Shown one piece after another: positions 23,738-34,000 of a stretch of DNA of 64,000 nt. Positions within the stretch are counted from its first letter, which is position 1. Each line of letters opens with the position of its first letter. A program made the translations under genes and the position numbers. The DNA is from Persicobacter diffluens. Its GTDB lineage: Bacteria; Bacteroidota; Bacteroidia; Cytophagales; Cyclobacteriaceae. The notes under the pieces were generated by a model that saw only the letters and a program-made list of their open reading frames with translations, made no database searches and was not told where the DNA came from. Where the stretch lies: the NCBI RefSeq assembly GCF_036244895.1, contig NZ_BQKE01000002.1:1178001-1242000 (forward strand), given 5' to 3'.

Positions 23738-25867
23738 ATGAAACGACCAATATTAATATGGTTACTCTGTGTTTTTTTTAGTGTTATTGCCTTTGCCGAG
23801 GAGTTACACGTTGCCAAAACGGGCCATGATGATAATCCGGGTACTGCGGAGGAACCCTTTCTGACGATTCAAAAAGCGGCGGACCTTGCAGTGGCCGGGG
23901 ATATCGTTATTATCCATGAAGGCCGTTACCACGAAATGGTAGAACCTGCTAACAGCGGTACAGCAGGCAATCCGATTACTTTCCAGGCCGCAGAAGGAGA
24001 GACGGTGATTATTACTGCCGGCGAGGTGATTGACAGCTGGGTCTCCAACGGTAATAATATTTATATGGCGGAGGTCAAAATGCCGCTGGGAATTGAACGC
24101 AATGCGCTCTTTTATGATGGCGATATGATGGAGATTGCCCGCTGGCCGAATAATGCGGATAACGATCCCTACACGGTAGATGCCAAATACATTGAACAGG
24201 GGGGATCTGATGCTCATTTTACCTACCCGGGCATTCCGAATTATGACTGGAGCAATGGCTATGTCTGGTATTTAGGGGCGCATTCCGGTGCAAGCTGGAC
24301 CCGGAAAGTTACGGCGGCCTCTACTTCCCGCATAGATTTTGAAAAGATTGATATCAGCAGATGGCCTTTTGGGGTACACAATCCAACCCGGAAGGAAAAC
24401 GGCCACTGGGGAATTTTTTATCTGTTTAACAGTTTGGATGCCCTGGATATTGAAAGGGAATATTACTACGATGAAGCGCAGGAAACCGTTTATTTCAAAG
24501 CTCCGGGAAGTGTAAATCCTGCTGATGGCTTATGTGAATACCGGGCCCGGGAGTATACGATTAAACTGTCGAAGGATTATCTTGTGGTGGATGGCATTCA
24601 GACTTTTGGCGGAATTGTGATGATGTCAGGAAATCATAATGTCATTAAAAATTCCACCGTTCGTCATGGTATTCCCATTATTGATGAATTGAATAATACC
24701 GATGCGCAGATTACACAGGGAGCCATCAGTGTGGAGGGGAAACACAACCTGATTGAGCGCAATCTGGTGGAGTATGGAGGGGCGAATGGCATAGCCATGC
24801 TAACGGCCTGGAGAGGGACTTCGCATACCACTATCCGGAATAATATTGTGCGCTATTTTAATACCATCGGGATTCATGCCGAACCGATTCGCTCTAACTG
24901 TCCGAATACCACCATTGAAAATAATACGATTTATGGCAGTGCACGAAGCGGGATTTATGTGAGTAGCGCCAATGCAGTGGTGGCTTATAATGATGTGCAT
25001 GATGTCATGAAGTTCAATGCCGATGGCGGTGTCTTCTATACGGTAGGGAATAGCGAGTATAAAAATTCCATCATCCACCATAACTGGTTTTATGATTCGG
25101 AAGCGGCTCCGCATGCCGGCTATAAAGTGGCGGGAATTTACCTGGATAACCACAGCAAGGGCTATGATGTGTACAATAATGTGGTGAGTAATGTTTCCTG
25201 GACCGGCATTCAGATCAACTGGGACAACTGGGGTCTGAATATTTTTAATAATTCATTATATAAAGTTTCCGAAGCCATGGGGCGTTGGGAAAATGGCTAT
25301 ACCATGGATGAGGTGGTCATCATCAATAATTATGGAAGTAAGGCACCCTGGATCGGAACGGATATTCAGCCGGAGAACGTTATTTTATTGGCAAGCCCCT
25401 TTGAGGACTGGACGGAAATGAACTTTATGCCGAAAGCGGGCTCCGCATTGGTGAATGCCGGGCAGGAGATTCCCGGATATACCGATGGCTTTGTGGGCGA
25501 TGCGCCGGATATCGGCGCTTATGAAAGAGGGGGAGATTATTGGGTGCCCGGTGCCGACTGGATTCCGGAAGGAGAAGAGGAAGAGGAGGAGGAAGAGAAG
25601 GAACCGCCGTTGACGGTTGATAAGAATGACAGGCTGTTTTCGGTTTATCCCAATCCTACTTCCGGACTTATCGAGCTGGATTGTAAGCAAATCGTAGAGC
25701 AGGCTCAGATCGCAGTTTTCAGTTCGACCGGACAGCTTATCCATCAGGAAACCATCAAGGGGACCTCTAAAGCCACGATTAATCTGCAGGGGGCTGCTGC
25801 TGGCATGTATCTACTTCAGTTTGTGGCTGATAACCGATGGGAAACACAGCAGATTATTATTGAATAA
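23738..25867 (+). CDS. Secreted right-handed parallel beta-helix protein with T9SS type A sorting domain
   Basis: 709 residues with a signal peptide ending AFAEE. A DUF1565-like opening (LHVAKTGHDDNPGTAEEPFL then TIQKAADLAVAGDIVIIHEG) leads into a beta-helix. Helix rungs are obvious at ~285-480 (NHNVIKNSTVRHG, HNLIERNLVEYGGANGIAM, TIENNTIYGSARSGIYVSS, NVVSNVSWTGIQI). The fold is shared by polysaccharide lyases and several glycoside hydrolase families, so a glycan-active enzyme is likely, but family and residues cannot be fixed by eye. A Glu-rich linker (EGEEEEEEEEKEPP) precedes a ~75-residue T9SS type A sorting domain (VYPNPTSG ... GMYLLQFV). It stands alone, with a terminator 75 bp downstream, at the left edge of the glycan-degradation region. 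Confidence 0.85.
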   Translation: MKRPILIWLLCVFFSVIAFAEELHVAKTGHDDNPGTAEEPFLTIQKAADLAVAGDIVIIHEGRYHEMVEPANSGTAGNPITFQAAEGETVIITAGEVIDSWVSNGNNIYMAEVKMPLGIERNALFYDGDMMEIARWPNNADNDPYTVDAKYIEQGGSDAHFTYPGIPNYDWSNGYVWYLGAHSGASWTRKVTAASTSRIDFEKIDISRWPFGVHNPTRKENGHWGIFYLFNSLDALDIEREYYYDEAQETVYFKAPGSVNPADGLCEYRAREYTIKLSKDYLVVDGIQTFGGIVMMSGNHNVIKNSTVRHGIPIIDELNNTDAQITQGAISVEGKHNLIERNLVEYGGANGIAMLTAWRGTSHTTIRNNIVRYFNTIGIHAEPIRSNCPNTTIENNTIYGSARSGIYVSSANAVVAYNDVHDVMKFNADGGVFYTVGNSEYKNSIIHHNWFYDSEAAPHAGYKVAGIYLDNHSKGYDVYNNVVSNVSWTGIQINWDNWGLNIFNNSLYKVSEAMGRWENGYTMDEVVIINNYGSKAPWIGTDIQPENVILLASPFEDWTEMNFMPKAGSALVNAGQEIPGYTDGFVGDAPDIGAYERGGDYWVPGADWIPEGEEEEEEEEKEPPLTVDKNDRLFSVYPNPTSGLIELDCKQIVEQAQIAVFSSTGQLIHQETIKGTSKATINLQGAAAGMYLLQFVADNRWETQQIIIE

Positions 25868-25939
25868 AGGATGGGGACAAGGCTGGAGAAGCACAGTGAA
25901 TAGCGAAGGGCCCTGAAAATTTCAGTAAAATTGATATAA

Positions 25940-25970
25940 AAAAAAGACCGGCATTTTGTCGGTCTTTTGT
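25940..25970 (+). terminator. Rho-independent terminator
   Basis: AAAAGACC (25942-25949) / GGTCTTTT (25961-25968), extended by one G-C pair, after the beta-helix gene. Confidence 0.82.
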
Positions 25971-26303
25971 GTTTGAAAGGGTTTGATTACAACAGGTAAT
26001 ATAGCATGCCTTTTTTTTGCATCAATACCTTGTGGGCCAGTTATTGGAGGGAGTAAAGAAGCTCAGGGATGTCCGTATGGTCAGGGAGTTTTTTTAGGGC
26101 AGGGCGGAAGGTGTTTTTGGGGTTAGAATACTCGATTAAGGGCTTTTTGTGACATATAATAGTTAAAAAGCATTCCATTGAGAAGTTGACATGCCCGTCA
26201 TTTTTTAGGAACGGCTTTATATGGAATCAACCCTTTCGCCCTTGGGATTTTCAATCACCACTAAAGGGTTGATGACCATTTTTAAAATAATATGATTTGG
26301 GAG

Positions 26304-26743
26304 TTAATTCTCGGGAATAAAATCGGTGTAACCATAGTCCTTCAATGTGCCATAGATGGCTTTCTCTTTGTATGTGGCCTTATCCCAATCGATGTTATTT
26401 ACATTACCTTGCGAATAATCATATTATCGTAGGTACGAAAATAGTAGTCGGCATTTTTTACATCAGCCACTATGCTATAGGCCACCATTTGTGGAGCAGG
26501 AGCTAACCAACCCCAATACAATGTTCCACGAGGAATTTCAAACATATTTACCATAACCCATCCGGTATTTACAGCGTCTAAATCTGTTTTGATTACCGAT
26601 TTGTCCAATACGTAATTTAAAGCATCTGCTTGTTTAAAGCGACGCACAGGCGATTTTTCAAATCCGTGGAATTCGTTTTCAGATCATTTCACCCTTCCTG
26701 ATTCCAATGTTTCTCCTTGCATGTTCAACATTACATGAACATT
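26304..26743 (-). pseudogene. Decayed gene fragment, unrecognised family
   Basis: Minus-strand coding-like sequence in broken frames. VHVMLNMQGETLESGRVK is cut by a stop. It is followed in the next frame by FHGFEKSPVRRFKQADALNY...VNTGWVMVNMFEIPRGTLYWGW...YYFRTYDNMIIRKV. After another frameshift comes NVNNIDWDKATYKEKAIYG...DYGYTDFIPEN and a stop at 26304. The pieces read as one protein C-terminus spread over frames, so this is a pseudogene. The family was not recognised. The remaining gap sequence (25971-26303, 26744-27101) shows nothing I can support. Confidence 0.5.
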
Positions 26744-27101
26744 TCCGAGCTGTTCCTTTTATTGGGATTATTTTTTATAAAATCCACAAAATACTATGGT
26801 TGGGAAACAGACACGACTCAAAACTCTCCTTCAAAATAAAAGGGTTCGTGCATCAGCAAAATAGGAGGTAAGTCGAAAGAAGTTTCGGCTGGTTTTATGC
26901 TTATCGCATACGTTCAAAAGATCAGGAGAAGCTTTCTTCCTCCTCCCAATCATTTATTTCTTTGTCCTTTTGTAATATGATGTTGATAAGATGAATGGAG
27001 TATGCGATTTAAACACGCTTTAATTCATCAAACTACTTCCAATATTTTTCATGTTAATGGCATTGATCCATTCCCTATCTTTTATAATTATCTTCCCTTG
27101 A

Positions 27102-29333
27102 TTATAAAGGGGTGTTTCCCCAGGCACGGTTCGGTAGTGGTCCCAACTCTATCGTTAATGTACCACCTTCCATAATTTGTTCATGAGAAATATAAGGCTG
27201 GTTCAGCACCTTTCCATTTATTTTGGCGGATTGAATATACTTATTCTTTTTACTGGCAAGTGCAGCTTGAATGGTAAAAGTTTTTCCATTCTCCAATTGA
27301 ATACTGGCTTCTTTGAATATAGGGCTCGTGATGTCATAAACCGGTACTCCTGGAGTCACAGGATAAATACCTAAAGAGGTGAACACCACAAAAGCTGTCA
27401 TCGCTCCACCATCCTCATCTCCCGGAATACCGAAAATATTATCCTTAAACCAGGTGTCCAGTACAAATCGGGTCTTTTGTTGTGTTTTCCACGGCTCACC
27501 AAAACGGTTGTACAGGTAGGGAATATGAAAGGAAGGTTCATTACCCATAGAGAATTGTCCGATCATGCCGGTGGAATTGGAACCATCCACGTAAAACTGA
27601 CTTTTGCGTTTACCTAAAGATTCACGGAATAGCTGATCGAGCCTATCCGCCGCCGCATTTGTGCCCCCCAATAATTTCGTAAGGCCTTCAATATCATGCT
27701 GCACATCCCAGGCGTAGGTCCAGCCGTTGTTTTCATCATAATAATCACGGTAGCCGAGTCCTCCATCTAGTTTTGGGTCAATTTCTACCCACTTCCCCTT
27801 ACTGTCTTTTGGCATAAATAAGCGATGTTCCGGGTGCCACAGCTGTTGGTAGTTTTTACTGAAATCCAAATATTGTTGATAGCCTTTCTTCTCAAGTCGT
27901 TCACCCAGCTTACCTAATGCCCAAAAGTCATAACAAACGCCCAATGTCACGGGTACTGGTTGTCGTTTTTCAAAACTATCCACCACCTGATCGGGGAGCG
28001 ACTCTTTCTCCCCGATAGCCAAGGACGGAAAGTATCCCTTCTCATGAAAAAAATCATCAATGGTCTCGCGAGGGTTTCCCTGGCGCCAGGGAATAAAGGT
28101 GCGGGTGGTCAGCGTATGTTCCATGCCGTTGTAAGCAGCTTCTGCATTAAAATTAGTGATACCTTTACTATAAGCATCTAAAAAAATGGCGGCCGTATGA
28201 TAAGAATTCATACACATCGTATTGCCAAATGCCTGCATAAAGGTGGGCATCCAGCCGCTGCTATGATACATTCGTACAAATGAATTCACCATATCACCCT
28301 CTTGTTTGGGGTGTAGTATGGTGCGCAGGGGGTGGTGGCTTCGGTAAGAATCCCAAATCCAATCATCGGCATACATCGGTTGGGTGGTTTTTTGAACTTT
28401 TTGCTGATATACATCGAAGTATTGCCCATCCTCGGTAATATCCACCATTCGTTCATAAGTGCGGTAGAGGGAGGTAAAAAAGGTCCTCTTTTGCGCCTCC
28501 GTACCACCTTTGACCTGAATGAGATTCATTTTTTCATCCCAGGCCTGCTTGGCACGCACCATTACGGTTGTGAAATTATCGTAGGCAATTTCTGTAAAGT
28601 TTTTTTGTGCCTGCGCCGGGCTGATATAAGAGAGTCCATATTTTATAAATACCTGAGCATGATTTTGAGTGGAGATGGCCAGCCAACCATCATGTTCATC
28701 CACTTTTAGGTCTGAAATGGGTTGATTGAGTTTATCGACAAATTCCACATAAGCGTAAACCTTCAGTTTCAGTGTCCTGGGGTTCAAGCCTCGGTCTTTG
28801 TTCATAATGGTTTCCGTGAGCAGGTAGCGATGAGTGGAAAGCCGCTGAAAAGAAAGCGGCTGTTTTCCCTGCAGGATCAGGTGTTTATTTTGATTTTTTT
28901 GAAAGTCTATTTGATAAAAACCACACTTCTTGCCCGGTGTAAAGGATAGCTTGATATCTTCTTCGATCAAGTAGCCTTCATAAAACCAAGGTTGGTAAGT
29001 TTCTAAATCATGGTCGACGATCATTTTTGAAGTTTTGAGTTCAGAGAAATCAGTCGTGCCTACTTTTAGGCGCATCATTCCGGGGCGCCGATGGGCATAA
29101 ACCAATAGGGGGAAGGCTTCGATCTCATCGGATAAATAGTCTTGCCGAATGGGAAACATGCGGACCATTTGATTCGGAAGATGCATAGTGGGGAAGGTAG
29201 GGACCAAGAAGGGTGCGACGTTCCCGATTTGTGGATCGATATAAGCACTGTTTTCTTTTTGGTTTTGCTGGGCAAATGCCGGTTGAACAAAAGTCCATAG
29301 GGACAATAGTACCCAGGCCATGGTTTTGCGCAT
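27102..29333 (-). CDS. GH92 exo-alpha-mannosidase (DEDGG subtype), secreted
   Basis: 743 residues from ATG 29333 (an upstream in-frame ATG at 29372 only lengthens the signal peptide). The signal peptide ends PAFAQQ. The N-terminal beta domain has YIDPQIGNVAPFLVPTFPTM. The (alpha/alpha)6 catalytic domain shows DDWIWDSYRSHHPL, MPTFMQAFGN, the YDENNGWTY Glu expected to be the general acid, NEPSFHIPYLYN, and IPGDEDGGAMTAF near residue 640 for the acidic base pair. GH92 enzymes are Ca2+-dependent inverting exo-alpha-mannosidases. It and the 37.86-kb paralogue share the DEDGG ending and PNQMV/PNSFLR N-termini, a subtype different from the two downstream GH92s. It is transcribed away from the rest of the locus. 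Confidence 0.92.
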   Translation of the reverse strand: MRKTMAWVLLSLWTFVQPAFAQQNQKENSAYIDPQIGNVAPFLVPTFPTMHLPNQMVRMFPIRQDYLSDEIEAFPLLVYAHRRPGMMRLKVGTTDFSELKTSKMIVDHDLETYQPWFYEGYLIEEDIKLSFTPGKKCGFYQIDFQKNQNKHLILQGKQPLSFQRLSTHRYLLTETIMNKDRGLNPRTLKLKVYAYVEFVDKLNQPISDLKVDEHDGWLAISTQNHAQVFIKYGLSYISPAQAQKNFTEIAYDNFTTVMVRAKQAWDEKMNLIQVKGGTEAQKRTFFTSLYRTYERMVDITEDGQYFDVYQQKVQKTTQPMYADDWIWDSYRSHHPLRTILHPKQEGDMVNSFVRMYHSSGWMPTFMQAFGNTMCMNSYHTAAIFLDAYSKGITNFNAEAAYNGMEHTLTTRTFIPWRQGNPRETIDDFFHEKGYFPSLAIGEKESLPDQVVDSFEKRQPVPVTLGVCYDFWALGKLGERLEKKGYQQYLDFSKNYQQLWHPEHRLFMPKDSKGKWVEIDPKLDGGLGYRDYYDENNGWTYAWDVQHDIEGLTKLLGGTNAAADRLDQLFRESLGKRKSQFYVDGSNSTGMIGQFSMGNEPSFHIPYLYNRFGEPWKTQQKTRFVLDTWFKDNIFGIPGDEDGGAMTAFVVFTSLGIYPVTPGVPVYDITSPIFKEASIQLENGKTFTIQAALASKKNKYIQSAKINGKVLNQPYISHEQIMEGGTLTIELGPLPNRAWGNTPL

Positions 29334-29599
29334 GGCCTGGGGAAATACCAAGTATAATGGATCGTGTTGCATCAGATATAATTTGGTTGAATACTAGGAT
29401 AGATACCCAAAATACACCAAAGGCTTAAGGGAGGAATAATAGGTTGTTAATTGGATAAAATACAGTTGGTGTAGGAGGGTTTGCTACGTAAAATAACGAG
29501 TGGTCTTTATTTGTTCTAAGCCTGATCCTATAATCAAAAAAATAAATTAAAAGTCCGGGGGAAAAGCAAAATGCCTATTTTGGAGATTTCAGGGCCTAT

Positions 29600-29635
29600 T
29601 TAAGCAATAATTATGCGCAAGGTAGCTGTTTAATC
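29600..29635 (+). promoter_or_regulatory. Shared motif, upstream copy 1 (candidate operator)
   Basis: TTAAGCAATAATTATG (29600-29615) is identical to 37584-37599, and CTGTTTAATC (29626-29635) recurs at 37602-37611. Copy 1 lies 95 bp before the 29710 gene in the divergent region with the GH92 gene (376 bp, otherwise empty of genes). GCAATAATTATGC is nearly palindromic. A possible -7 element, TATCTTCG, follows near 29667-29674. Confidence 0.5.
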
Positions 29636-29709
29636 TTCGATTAAGTGGGGGTTAATGCACTCCCGTATCTTCGTTATACAAATTTACTTTTAGCCAAAAC
29701 TAACTTTTT

Positions 29710-30804
29710 ATGAAAGCAAAACTATTTTTACATTTTAGCATTATTCTTATTTTTTGTTTTGGGGGCAATTTAAGTGCGCAAGATCGACCATCGACTATAT
29801 GGAACCCTGCAGGTAATGCGAATAATGATGGAGCTTCCGAGGCTTCCTGGTCTAATGCTGATAACTGGACCGATGGGCTCCCTGCGGCAGATGGTATTGT
29901 AAAATTCAATGTAAAGGATGCGATTACCTGCTATGTAGACCAGAATGTGAACATCTTCAAATTTGTTTTGGGTGATGGTGGCGATGAGGCTGATACCGCA
30001 CGTTTAGTGGTGAAGAATGGAGGTTCAATTAGCACGGGGGGAGAATGGTCCGGTGCGGCATGGACGAACGACTGGTACACCGAATTGATCGTGGAAGAAG
30101 GAGGGACCATTAATTTTGGAAATCATTTCTGGAATGGATGGAATGGAAAATCAGTGGTTTATCTAAGAGGAGGTGATATTAACGTAAATAATATGTACGG
30201 CTCCGCTTTTGAACCCGGCACGGTAGGTTCAGGGACTATATATATTGAGAAGGGATACCTCAACCTGGGGGAGTTTCATCCTACACAGTCTATTCCAGAA
30301 GGTTCAATGTGGAATTTGACCGGTGGAACCATTTATATTAAGGGAGATCACCGTGACAATATCATGAATTTAGTGAATCTGGGACGTATCATCACCACCG
30401 GAGAAAGTGGTGAGGAAGTTCGTACCCTTACCATCGATGTAACAGGGGAGGAAGGGAGTTATCTGACGACCATTACTGCGGTATCAGAAGGACCTGAAGA
30501 GCCAGAGGAACCAGAGAATCCAGAGAATCCGGAAGAGCCAGAAGGTCCATTAGCTTCCAGAGCGGAATCCAGCTTAACCTTTGCTGTTCCAAACCCTACT
30601 GCCGGTTGGGTGGAGATCAACACCAAAGGAATGGATGATGCAACTTCTTATGCGGTGTATTCACTTGCGGGTCGTAAATTAACTTCCGGCCTTTTGAAAG
30701 GAGAGTTAGTGAAAGTTAATTTATCACATTATCCATCAGGTGTTTATATTATTGCGGTAAACAACGCTGGTAAATTTACTACACAGAAAATAATGAAAAA
30801 GTAG
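29710..30804 (+). CDS. Secreted protein with one ~240-residue WNPA-type beta domain and T9SS type A sorting domain
   Basis: 364 residues with a signal peptide ending NLSAQ. One copy of a beta-rich domain (about 28-255) starts TIWNPAGNANNDGASEASWS and contains NWTDGLPAADGIVKFN, LGDGG, EEGGTINFGNHFWNGW and TGGTIYIKGDHRDNI. It ends near TTGESGEE. The same domain is repeated four times in the next gene. A Pro/Glu linker precedes the T9SS type A domain (VPNPTAGWVEIN ... PSGVYIIAV). No known family was recognised; the pattern of short beta units suggests a beta-helix-like or adhesive/glycan-binding module. The position in a mannan locus suggests substrate binding, which is inference. Confidence 0.65.
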   Translation: MKAKLFLHFSIILIFCFGGNLSAQDRPSTIWNPAGNANNDGASEASWSNADNWTDGLPAADGIVKFNVKDAITCYVDQNVNIFKFVLGDGGDEADTARLVVKNGGSISTGGEWSGAAWTNDWYTELIVEEGGTINFGNHFWNGWNGKSVVYLRGGDINVNNMYGSAFEPGTVGSGTIYIEKGYLNLGEFHPTQSIPEGSMWNLTGGTIYIKGDHRDNIMNLVNLGRIITTGESGEEVRTLTIDVTGEEGSYLTTITAVSEGPEEPEEPENPENPEEPEGPLASRAESSLTFAVPNPTAGWVEINTKGMDDATSYAVYSLAGRKLTSGLLKGELVKVNLSHYPSGVYIIAVNNAGKFTTQKIMKK

Positions 30805-30858
30805 CCTTCGAAAATATCCGCATTTCCACTGTAGACTGTTAATTATTATTGTAAAAAT

Positions 30859-30906
30859 AAAAAGCCATAGGCAGCATTTATTATTTAGTGCCCTTTGGCT
30901 TTTTTT
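30859..30906 (+). terminator. Probable rho-independent terminator
   Basis: AAAGCCA then GGCA pairs with TGCC then TGGCTTT across an AT-rich loop, followed by a T-run. It separates the two WNPA-domain genes. Confidence 0.65.
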
Positions 30907-31046
30907 AGATTAGCATTGATTATTTTTGAACATATATTACTAATATTTTGATTTAAAATTTTCACTATAGTGATAGTCAATAAATTATTGATCATTTATG
31001 TTTAGTGGTTATAATTTTATATATTTTTTAAATTTCCAACCATCTT

Positions 31047-34000
31047 ATGAATACTAACCCATTAAAGTATTTAGCAGTATTCCTGCTAATGACGCTAAAC
31101 CATCTGGTTTTAGCTCAAACGACCGTTTGGAATCCAGCGGCCAATCCGGATAATACAGATGCTACCGAAGCCTCCTGGGCAGTGGTGAATAATTGGACGA
31201 ATGGTGTTCCAACTTCCACCGGGGTGGCCATATTTAATGTTCAGGACGCCATTTCCTGTACGCTAGATCAAGTCGTTACGGTGAATAAGTTTGTTTTAGG
31301 AGATGGTGGTACCGGTTCAACGGCCCGTTTGGTGATAAAAAATGGAGGAGAGCTGACTACTGGTGTGGATTGGTCCGGTACGGCCTGGACGGATGCCTAC
31401 CATACCGAGCTTGTGGTAGAGGAAGGCGGCCTTATTAATTTTATGGGACATTTTTGGAATGGCTGGCAAGGGCACTCTGATGTATTCATAACAGGTGGTA
31501 TAGTGAATGTGGCCGGCATGCTGGGCACCGCTTTTGAGGAGGGCACTAATGGCACAAGTGTTATTTATATCCAATCCGGTAACTTAAATTTACAGCAGTT
31601 TCATCCGGAAAAAACAATACCCGACGGTTCATTTTGGAACCTTACTGGTGGAACGGTGAGCATTCAGGGAGATCATAAGGACAATATCGAAAATTTGGCG
31701 GCTCAGGGCAGAATCCTGACCACCGGGCAGAGCGGGGAAGAGAACCGTACGTTAAGTGTAGTGTTGCAGGGAGCGGATGCAGAGGTAGTGACGGTGATTA
31801 CCGCAGAAGAAAACGTAGAAGCGCCCGTACCGGCCGAGACGGTATGGAATCCGGCAGCCAATCCGGACAATGCAGGAGCTACAGCGGCCTCCTGGAGTGT
31901 AGCGGCCAACTGGACCAATGGCGTTCCTGGGGAGATTACGGTAGTAAAATTCACCAAGGCCGGGGCCATAGATTGTGAAATTGATCGTTCGGTAAAAGCC
32001 AAGCAAGTGGTGTTGGGAGACGGGGAAGAAAGCGGCTCCGCCCGCCTGATAATAAAAGATGGCGGTTTCCTTTCCACCAGTGCAGATGCGTGGTCTGGTG
32101 CTGCATGGGCAGCAGGCTTTGATACCGACTTGGTTGTGGAGCAGGGCGGAACCATTGATTTTGGCCAGCATTTTTGGAATGGCTGGCAAGGGCACTCTGA
32201 TGTATTCATAACAGGCGGAATAGTGAATGTGGCCGGTATGTTGGGCACCGCTTTTGAGGAGGGCACTAATGGCACAAGTGTTATTTATATCCAATCCGGT
32301 AACTTAAATTTACAGCAGTTTCATCCGGAAAAAACAATACCTGACGGTTCATTTTGGAACCTTACTGGTGGAACGGTAAGCATCCAGGGAGATCATAAGG
32401 ATAATATCGAAAATTTGGCGGCTCAGGGCAGAATCCTGACCACCGGGCAGAGCGGGGAAGAGAACCGTACGTTAAGTGTAGTGTTGCAGGGAGCGGATGC
32501 AGAGGTAGTGACGGTGATTACCGCCGAAGAAAACGTAGAAGCGCCCGTACCGGCCGAGACGGTATGGAATCCGGCGGCCAATCCGGACAATGCAGGAGCT
32601 ACAGCGGCCTCCTGGAGTGTAGCGGCCAACTGGACCAATGGCGTTCCTGGGGAGATTACGGTAGTAAAATTTACCAAGGCCGGGGCCATAGATTGTGAAA
32701 TTGATCGTTCGGTAAAAGCCAAGCAAGTGGTGTTGGGAGATGGGGAAGAAAGCGGCTCCGCCCGCCTGATAATAAAAGATGGCGGTTTCCTTTCCACCAG
32801 TGCAGATGCGTGGTCTGGTGCTGCATGGGCAGCAGGCTTTGATACCGACTTGGTTGTGGAGCAGGGCGGAACCATTGATTTTGGCCAGCATTTCTGGAAT
32901 GGCTGGCAAGGCAACTCTACGGTGTATTTAAGAGGAGGCAGAATTAATGTAGCAAATATGTACGGGACGGCTTTTGAAGACAACACTACCGGCACCAGCA
33001 CTACTTACATCACTTCAGGGGAAATGAACCTCAATGAGTTTCATGCGGAAAAATCCCTGCCTGATGGATCGGTTTGGAACATTACAAATGGTTTTGTTTA
33101 CATTAAAGGAAATCATAAATCCGTTATTGAAAACCTCTATCAATCAGGAAGAATCCTGACCACTGGTGAAGACGGGCAGGCAGACTTAAGTCTGAAAGTC
33201 GAGATCATTGGTTTGGAAAATGACCCGATCACTAAAATTTCAACCACCACTGCCCCTACCGAACCGGAGATTGTAGAAACGGTTTGGAATCCAATGGCGA
33301 ATCCGGATAATGAAGGAGCAACATCGGCTTCCTGGAGTGTGGCAGCCAACTGGACCGAAGGGGTGCCTACTCCAAAAGTCATCGCCAAATTTAATATTCC
33401 TGATGCCATCAACTGTTATATTGATCAGCGCGTGGGAGCAAAACAATTGATTTTGGGAGATGGTGGAGAGGAAGCACAGTCCGCTAAATTGATTGTGAAA
33501 AACGGAGGCGCATTGCAAACCTCGGAAGAGTGGTCCGGCTTAGCCTGGACGGCCAATTACGCCGCTGAACTCGTTGTTGAAGAAGGTGGGGAAATAAACT
33601 TTGGGGGGCATTTTTGGAATGGCTGGGATGGCCATGCCACTGTCTTCATTCAAGGAGGAATCATTAATGTGAATCAAATGTATGGTACCGCTTTTGATGA
33701 GTCCTCTGCCGGAACGAGTATCACCTATGTTGAAGCCGGGGAATTAAACCTGATCGATTTTCATCCGGAAAAGTCGCTTCCTGATGGTTCCGTATGGAAC
33801 ATTACGGCAGGGAGTATTTACATCAAAGGCGACCATCGGGCTACCCTGACCAGCCTGCAGGAATTGGGCAGAATTGTTACTACCGGTGAAAGTGGGGAGG
33901 AAGACCGGGAGCTGCTAATAGAGGTTTCCGGGGAAGGAGAACAAGCCTTGACGCGCATTCATACGAAAGAAAAGGTAGGCACTCCTGAACCTCCGTTATC

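Noticed and set aside
31703..33001. Two long, almost identical minus-strand ORFs
   Set aside because: They are antisense shadows of the tandemly duplicated repeat gene; duplication explains their mutual identity.
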